DNA from: Chloromonas sp. AAM2
Taxonomy: Eukaryota; Chlorophyta; Chlorophyceae; Chlamydomonadales; Chlamydomonadaceae
Direction of reading: 5' to 3'
NCBI GenBank assembly: GCA_004335635.1
Contig: QAXH01006743.1
Coordinates: forward strand, 263 to 14,390
Length of the DNA stretch: 14,128 nucleotides
Shown here in pieces: positions 8,371 to 14,128 of this stretch; the first letter of the stretch is position 1, and each line of letters begins with the position of its first letter. The notes beneath the pieces were generated by a model. That model saw only the letters and a program-made list of their open reading frames with translations, did no database searches and was not told the origin of the DNA. A program made the translations under genes and the position numbers.

Positions 8371-10408
8371 ATGGCCTCCGCGCACAGGTTATGGCTTGCT
8401 CGGCCAGGGGAGAGCAGCATTCAGCATCTCTACAGCGGAGGACTGCCATGGCTTGTCAAGGTAAATTCTGGCACCAGGCATTCCACACCTGAAAGCACAC
8501 AAAAACATCAAGCCTTCACAACTCAAGCCGGCGTGGTTGTCGTAATGCGCAGCATTCACGTCTCGATCGTCTCGTCTCCGAATCCAGGTGCGTAGGGTTT
8601 GCGTATGAGGGGCGATATCGCCCTCCACGAGGTTCTAGTCTATTGGAGCACCTTGCCAGCCCCGACAAGAACTGCTGCTCCAGTGAGAAATTCATCAGCC
8701 GTTGCATGCCGCTGCTGTCTTTAATGCACGGCTCCATTCCACTCGTCTACGTGCAGTGCTCGTCTGGCAGGGACGGGCAACACTCTGGTGGTAGAGGCAA
8801 GCACCGCTGCCGTGCTCCAGGCTATTTTGAAGTTAGAGTGGTAAGTGACCTGTGAAACTGGTGTGCATGGCAGCCAATGGCACAGGCAGCGGCAAGAACT
8901 GAGGAAGGAAGGGGTTGGCTGTGCACGGGCACGCAAGGCTCAAGCGCGCAAGGAGAAGCAACCACCCAGGGAGACGGCTAGCCATGGCTTTCATGGCAAT
9001 CATGCACCTGGCAAATGCGGACACACTCCGCACCTGTTGAGGCACACAGGTGTCAGCATCCTGTGTGTGTGAATAGCACCCGGTCGTTCCTTGTTTTGCT
9101 TCAGGTTGCCCCTCCTCCTCGCTCCCTGGGCATCTACGCACTACCACCCTTGACACACTGTGATGAGGAGATTGAAGTGGAAGGGCAGGGCTTTGTGGGT
9201 AGGTGACACAGGACTGAGGGGATCATGCCGCAGGCAGGGTGGGCTGCCACTGCGTGGCTGTCCTTTCATCATTTCCCGGGACATCACTTCTACAGCTAGC
9301 CGCCGGCGAAGCATCAGCAAGCACACTGTATTCGGTGTGCTGCACGCTGGTGGACAGAGCTCTGCTTGCGTCTTTGCTATTCTCAACTCAGGCAGGCAGG
9401 CACAACGTCCATTTGCGGAGCGCTTTGATTGCATATCAACAAACCAGGGGTTTTGGTTGCTGTGCACGATGCATACATGCGCTGAACACACTGTGTATGC
9501 ATCTTGCTCGCAGTCAAGTCCGTTGTGGTTCAAATGAAGCTCCTTAAGGTGAGTGGCACACAGCACATGATGAGGGAGTCTTCAGGAACACTGCGTGGCA
9601 CTGGAAATGCTGCACGGGGTGGCGCTTGCACAGTCATTGAACTGATTTCAGTGCACTGGGAGTTGTGGTTCATTTAGCGGCTCATCAGCTTGTAAGGCTC
9701 CACCGCTCGGTATCTCGTTGCCGCGCAAGCATTTGGCCGGCATCTACGTGGCAAAGGAAGGGTTGCTCATCATCCGGCCGCATGCGAGGGACTGGTAGTT
9801 CTGGTCTACAGTGACAGGCTCTATTGCCGAACGACTATCTATCTGGACGGCCTAGTGACCTCAAATGCAAGGGGAATTGTACCCCATGGTGGGTCTGTTA
9901 ACTACCAATATTGCGTCCATAGCAATCATGTCCAAGTCGTTGCCCAACTCACTCTTCCCACTGTGCTCGGCGTTCTTGCCGCACCCACTGTTAGCGCACC
10001 ACAGGTAATGTCACTGCCCCTGTTCTGACCGAGAGCTGTGCTGTGCCTCAGGGCAAGTACGTGCGCGACCACAGCCGGCTGGACGTAACGCCCACAGGGA
10101 GGTATTTTCTGGAGAAGACACTAGAGAATCTACTGGTGAGTGCGACACGTGTGGCGTGACTGAGATTAGCCCACCACTGTAGCCTTAGACAGTAGTGGTA
10201 CAGGCAGAGGCTCAGAGGCTCAACTACTGTGACCTGTCAACACCTTTGTGACACCATAATGGCCTTCCACCTGCCGTACTGACGAACACTGCAAGTTCAC
10301 GTGGACGTTTGATGTTGGTGATTTGGGTCTTGATTTTGATCAGGCATGTATATTTTCCCATGTCTGCAGCATGCCAAGTACGTGGGACCAACAGGACTGC
10401 AAGACTGA
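8371..10408 (+). CDS. Small conserved plant/algal-type protein, probably plastid-targeted, 6 exons, about 141 aa
   Basis: Proposed exons: 8371-8460, 8757-8840, 9105-9198, 9514-9548, 10052-10135, 10370-10408 (TGA). All introns are GT-AG and phases agree (426 bp). The core, exons 3-5 plus the end of exon 2, reads continuously across four junctions: YFEVRVVAPPPRSLGIYALP, then EIEVEGQGFVVKSVVVQMKL, GKYVRDHSRLDVTPTGRYFL and EKTLENLL. The pattern resembles small proteins conserved in plants and algae, but I cannot name the family with certainty and assign no function. Exon 1 (MASAHRLWLARPGESS...) is poor in acidic residues and could be a chloroplast transit peptide. Exons 1 and 2 are the weakest part: exon 2 before PGYFEVRV has poor codon bias, and another frame of it also looks protein-like. 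The last exon (HAKYVGPTGLQD) rests on a good acceptor and phase only; reading through the exon-5 donor would instead add eight residues. Confidence 0.6.
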
Positions 10409-10543
10409 GTGCGGAGAGAGGAGCGCTCCGAACCCAAGAGAGTGGATTGAGAGTACTGGGATTGAAGCCAATTTGGTTGAGAGCGAGCTAGCGATTAGGT
10501 GCTTTTGGGTGTCGGATGGGTTGTACTCCCTCTGACCATGGGA

Positions 10544-10632
10544 CTGTACATTTACATGAGGGGAGGGACTCCAACCCGTCCAACCTACAAGTGAAGGGGA
10601 CTGCGACACACCTGGATAGTAATAGTGGTGGC
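10544..10632 (+). repeat. Dispersed repeat, copy 4
   Basis: The longest copy: left end CTGTACATTTACATGAG, the 28-bp core at 10570-10597, then GGACTGCGACACACCTGG and ATAGTAATAGTGGTGG. It lies 136 bp after the stop of the small conserved gene, probably within its 3' UTR. An 11-bp direct repeat GACTGTACATT is found at its left end (10542-10552) and again just past its right end (10649-10659). Confidence 0.85.
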
Positions 10633-11078
10633 TGGTGCTGGCTGGAACGACTGTACATTCAGGGTAGCTAGCATTCACCGATTTGTTTTCAAAAGGGAAG
10701 CCTGACTCCAGAGAGACGTGATTGGCTGTCCTCATGTTCACTGTCTTGTTTCCTATGCCAGGGACTGGACGTTTTGGTTTGTGTTGCTTGGGTAAGCTGG
10801 CTTGTTTCAGGTTTTTCCCAGGCCTGTTGTTGGTGTTGTGCGGCTATGGTGCTATTCGGAGGGTTTCATTCTGGAAGCCTTGCCCGTTCTACCTGTGTTT
10901 GGCTCGCACATGCCACGCCAGTGCCGAGGAATTGTGCTGCCATGAGGCAAAAGAGGGAGGTCCAGCCAAGAGCGACCTTGGGCAATAGCCAAGAAGCATG
11001 TTCATGCGTTCACCGTGCGCTGCATGCAGCGAATCGCACAAGTGGCTGCTGGATGGTGTTTGGTTGCATATACCAGCC

Positions 11079-11083
11079 TGTAA
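11079..11083 (+). terminator. Candidate poly(A) signal of the small conserved gene
   Basis: TGTAA (in GCCTGTAAGG) is the first such motif after the proposed stop at 10408, implying a 3' UTR of roughly 690 bp that would include dispersed repeat copy 4. The long distance makes it uncertain. Confidence 0.35.
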
Positions 11084-12210
11084 GGTCATGTAGGTTCAGT
11101 CGGGGGCTTGCAATTGGACAAAAGCTGTATACAGACTTGACAGACTTCTACGTTGGCTGCCCTGTCTGCATCGCTCTTTCTTTAGCTCCGTGTACTAGTA
11201 ATGCAGAAAGGCTGCAGAGTAAAACAAGGAAAAAGGCAACCCAGGTGACAAGTCCAGGTGTGGCCTGTGATTAAGCAGGGTCCAATATTCACCATTTACC
11301 CATCATGATGCCCATCCTTTGTCAACAGTGTTCACGTAATCAGGGGATTCAGCCCCCTGCCCAACTGTGGCCATGTGTTGGCTCAATGCACACTGCGCCA
11401 AGATCATCCGCACTGCAACATGTGGCAGGCAAGCTGTGATGCGGCATGTAGACAGCAATCCATATGCAACTGCGGCTCTGCACTGGCCCTATAAGACCAG
11501 GGCAGAGGTTTTTCCATACTTGTGTTAGAGGCACAAAATATGACACAGGCGTCCCCTGTACAATTTAGCAGGTTTTGTTGACACATCCTAAAGCACAAGA
11601 GCTTTTGGTATGCTGCGGACAGGACCAACACCGGCATCAGACCAGTCGATTGCATGTGCAGCAAGCCATGCATGGCTCATAGCATCACTGTGCGTCATCA
11701 TGCATGTCCGTCACTTGCAACAGTCAGGCACAAAGTGGCAGTCAACTCTGCCTGAACAGTCAGCGGCATCCTCCGTTCATGCCTGCCTTGTTGTAAAGGA
11801 TGAGCCGTTTCTCTCCTCTTTCCAGCTGCCATGCTCCCTGCATTCTCGTGTATTGCCATGCGCCGGAGTGCATACCCTACCACACTCGGAATGGTGCTAT
11901 GGTGCTATATGGGCACACCAATATGGTGCACTGCCACGATCCCCCCTCAGGTGGCTCGACAATGCAGAGTCTGTTCCAGGGGGCTGCTGTTGAATCGCCT
12001 GCAGCCAGCCACACGGACCCATACCGGCCTGTCAATGGCTTCCAATCAGAAGCTCTCTTTTTCGGCATGTGCTGGCGTCCTTGCACGCACAACTTCTGCA
12101 CTTCACCCAGATTCCAGCCTTGCAGTCCTGGCATTGTAACGTTACCAGTATCCGAGAGGTCCCTACACGATAGTCATGCCATTCTCCAAACACGCGCACA
12201 CATTTCGTGA

Positions 12211-12256
12211 ATTTGTGTCAGTTGCGTCGTTGGAAAATTTTGTGTCAGTTGCGCCG
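12211..12256. repeat. Two-unit repeat, period 27
   Basis: TTTGTGTCAGTTGCG(T/C)CGT occurs at 12212-12230 and 12239-12257, 27 bp apart. On the minus strand it falls in an open frame and would repeat the residues DATDT at a nine-residue period. Because 27 is a multiple of three it keeps the frame, but this alone does not show coding. Confidence 0.75.
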
Positions 12257-12725
12257 TAGAAACGCCGCATGGCATCCACACATTCCGTAAGGTAAGCCCA
12301 CGTTGGAACATATTCTGGAGCTCTTGCATAGACATCCGTTTCGGTTCCTTGCGGTTCCTTGCCCAGTTTTGGTTCAATAGCGGGTAAAACCTTGTGATTC
12401 GCAAACAGTGCAAAGCTCAACTCGTGCGCCTCAACCTCGCAAACTCCTAGCCGCGAAGCCCCAGCTCCAGACCCCCTTCAGGTGTGTTGCAATGGCTTTG
12501 GTGGGCACGCACATGACAGCGACATGACATGACACATTTCGCAAGCGGCCCCAATGGGATGGTCTCAGTGGGCACAATAATCAAGCATACTCAAGCCATG
12601 CTGTCTGCCACTCGCCCACTTTGCCCGGCGGTGTGAGCATCGACATCTGCATCTCCCCCCTCCGTTGGCCTCCCCTCAGCCAACGGCTTTTCATGCAACA
12701 AGCAGCAAATGGCAGCAGTGTCATA

Positions 12726-12998
12726 TTATATACAATCATGTGCTCGATAATCATTGTGATTGAGGGCCTGCACCCCGAGCCGGTTAGCGTCCAAAGTTGA
12801 TGTGCAGCCGTACTTCCGGGCCCATTTCTGGATCGGCGTGCTTGCTGACGTGATGCTGGCAGCAATAAGCACCGCATCACTGTTGTACAGTGCAAAATGT
12901 GCAGGCGTGTTGCCGGCATGCCACCCGGCAAATGACATTCTCCGCATTCCACATCGCGCTCGCCTCAAACAAGGATGAGCATGCAAAAGTCCAACCAT
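12726..12998 (-). other. Ankyrin-like minus-strand open frame
   Basis: The frame contains AGNTPAHFALYNSDAVL followed 25 residues later by DANRLGVQALN. This resembles the start of one ankyrin repeat (GNTPLHLA) and the loop-to-start region of the next (NxxGxTAL). The frame ends at TAA just after HDCI. I found no convincing start, splice partner or minus-strand poly(A) signal, so this may be one exon of an unfinished gene model, a decayed fragment, or chance. It ends less than 70 bp from the plus-strand gene at 13062 and would be head-to-head with it. Confidence 0.3.
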
Positions 12999-13061
12999 CG
13001 GTGCCTGCTCCTATGCTCTGCAGGCAGCCTCCTTGCCTGCACTTGCCCGATTGCCGGCATC

Positions 13062-14128
13062 ATGAAGCAAGAAATCCGCATTATGTCGCCCCGCTCAGAC
13101 GTGGCAACAGGCCATCATGGCGGTGTGGTGATCACCACAGGTGCGTCAATGCCATATCCATTGCACGCCAATAGTTCGCCTTCCACGCGGCCTAAAACGC
13201 ATTTCTTGTGATTTGCATTTCAGGCACAGGAGAGGACGTCAGCATGGGCGCCTCGGATTCCGTCTCACTGCTTGAGCGCTTCCTCAATTCTCCTGACGCA
13301 GCATCAGGTGCGAAGTAGCGACAACCACACTGATAATTTCTCGGACATGCTTGCATCACACCGCACTGGACATGCTTGCACAGTGGTAGTTGAATGAAGT
13401 GTCGTACATCAACATGCATGTATGAAGAACCATCGTGATTGCAGCAATCTTGCACCTCCACCTAAGCTGACATGTCTGTTACCACTGTAATGCAGGCAAG
13501 AAGAAGGGCTCCACCATGCAGCGCAAGCTGGCTGACATGCTTGGGCCTCTCCTGGTGGGCAGCCGCAACAAGACGTCCTCCCGCAACGCCACGCCTACTG
13601 CAAGCAACCCTACCACGCCCACCCAGGCACGCGCCTCGCCCCGCTCCCCCGGCCCAAACTCAATGATGGTGTCCCCTCGCCCTGATGAGCAGCAGTCCCA
13701 AAGCGTCATGAGCCCTGTTGTGGCCGCTGATAGCCTGGCACGCATGGACATGTCTGACGACAACAGGTGCGAGAATACCCTACCACTCTGTCAGTTCACT
13801 GCCCCTCATCAGTCCTTGTTACCCAGAGCACTGCACGTGGGTGCCTTCTCTGTCACCTAGCCCACCAGGCGCTTGCACTGCCATCGTCAGTAACACCCTC
13901 TCAAATCATCACGCACTCCGGGTCACAGCTCCTGTTCCACACTTCACCTCCATATCATATCTGTATGTTGGCTTCACAGGAGCAAGAAGAGCGGTGCCAA
14001 CAGCAACATGTCTGCGGCCTCCACCGCCCCGGCCGGCCGCGCCAACATGCCCTCTGTCCCCGCTCCTGCTGTGCCTGCCGTGCCCGCCACCACCCCTGCG
14101 TTGGTCACTCCCCAGCTTGAGCGTCTGC
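13062..14128 (+). CDS. Unrecognised Ser/Pro/Ala-rich protein, 5' part, cut by the window edge
   Basis: Proposed exons: 13062-13140, 13224-13307, 13496-13766 and 13980 to the window end. Introns are short (83, 188 and 213 bp), GT-AG, with phases 1, 1 and 2 that all join cleanly. The protein begins MKQEIRIMSPRSDVATG, then has an acidic segment with a likely short helix (SVSLLERFLNSPD), a basic stretch (GKKKGSTMQRKLADMLGPLL), a long disordered part rich in Ser, Thr, Pro and Asn with SP/TP sites (TPTASNPTTP, RASPRSPGP, VSPRP), and an Ala/Pro/Val-rich end. Codon use is GC-rich and exon-like throughout. The start is uncertain: the same frame is open back to an ATG at 12975, which would add a Cys/Leu-rich leader, and earlier exons are possible. 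No domain is recognised. The disordered, phosphorylatable look suggests a regulatory or scaffold protein, but that is only inference. Confidence 0.5.

Larger units (their letters stand above)
10409..13061. other. Long region without an assignable gene
   Basis: The left part, to about 11100, is probably the 3' UTR of the small conserved gene. It contains dispersed repeat copy 4 (10544-10632) and a 166-codon plus-strand frame (10774-11274) with a Cys/Trp-rich low-quality composition. From 11800 to 12210 a plus-strand frame of 136 codons follows a good pyrimidine-AG acceptor (CTCCTCTTTCCAG) and runs past a TGTAA at 12136-12140; it matches no known family. Minus-strand frames at 11877-12134 and 12163-12420 are open but unrecognised. 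An ankyrin-like minus-strand frame lies at 12726-12998. Short tandem repeats occur at 12211-12256 and 12342-12361 (CGGTTCCTTG twice). Confidence 0.4.

Noticed and set aside
10774..11274. 166-codon plus-strand open frame
   Set aside because: Cys/Trp/Ser-rich composition, no recognised motif, no splice or start support. It lies in the probable 3' UTR of the small conserved gene.
11800..12210. 136-codon plus-strand open frame after a good acceptor, running past a TGTAA
   Set aside because: No homology pattern, no upstream exon and no conserved motif were found. Kept only as a remark on the region.

Overview
The window looks like nuclear DNA of a green alga, probably a chlorophyte of the Chlamydomonadales type. 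It shows protein genes cut into many small exons (35-290 bp) by GT-AG introns of about 180-570 bp, GC-leaning exon codons against more mixed introns, TGTAA poly(A)-type signals, and a plant/algal-type small conserved protein. I see no bacterial operon structure, rRNA, tRNA, CRISPR array or complete transposon. The species assignment is inference only.

Layout. (1) 248-3616, minus strand: an eight-exon gene for a 294-residue SEC14-like CRAL-TRIO lipid-binding protein, reconstructed with all exon phases consistent. (2) 3617-3883: a short head-to-head intergenic region that must hold the promoters of both flanking genes and carries a perfect TGACGTCA palindrome. (3) 3884-7429, plus strand: an eight-exon gene for a 421-residue CCR4/nocturnin-type exonuclease-endonuclease-phosphatase protein with all catalytic motifs and an organelle-targeting-like N-terminus. 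A TGTAA signal lies 44 bp after its stop. (4) 7430-8370: intergenic, with one copy of a dispersed repeat and an unexplained minus-strand open frame. (5) 8371-10408, plus strand: a six-exon small gene (about 141 residues). Its conserved core (exons 3-5) is convincing, but its first two exons are less certain. (6) 10409-13061: a long stretch with no gene I can assign. It holds another repeat copy and an ankyrin-like minus-strand frame. (7) 13062 to the right edge, plus strand: the 5' exons of an unrecognised Ser/Pro/Ala-rich protein that runs off the window.

A dispersed repeat of about 80-90 bp occurs four times, always in the same orientation, inside introns and between genes. It shares a 28-bp core that is identical in all four copies. 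Its reverse complement stays open in frame, so it can appear falsely inside predicted proteins.

The genes are individually transcribed eukaryotic genes. The SEC14-like and CCR4-like genes share a divergent promoter region and could be co-regulated, but nothing in the sequence shows that their products work together.
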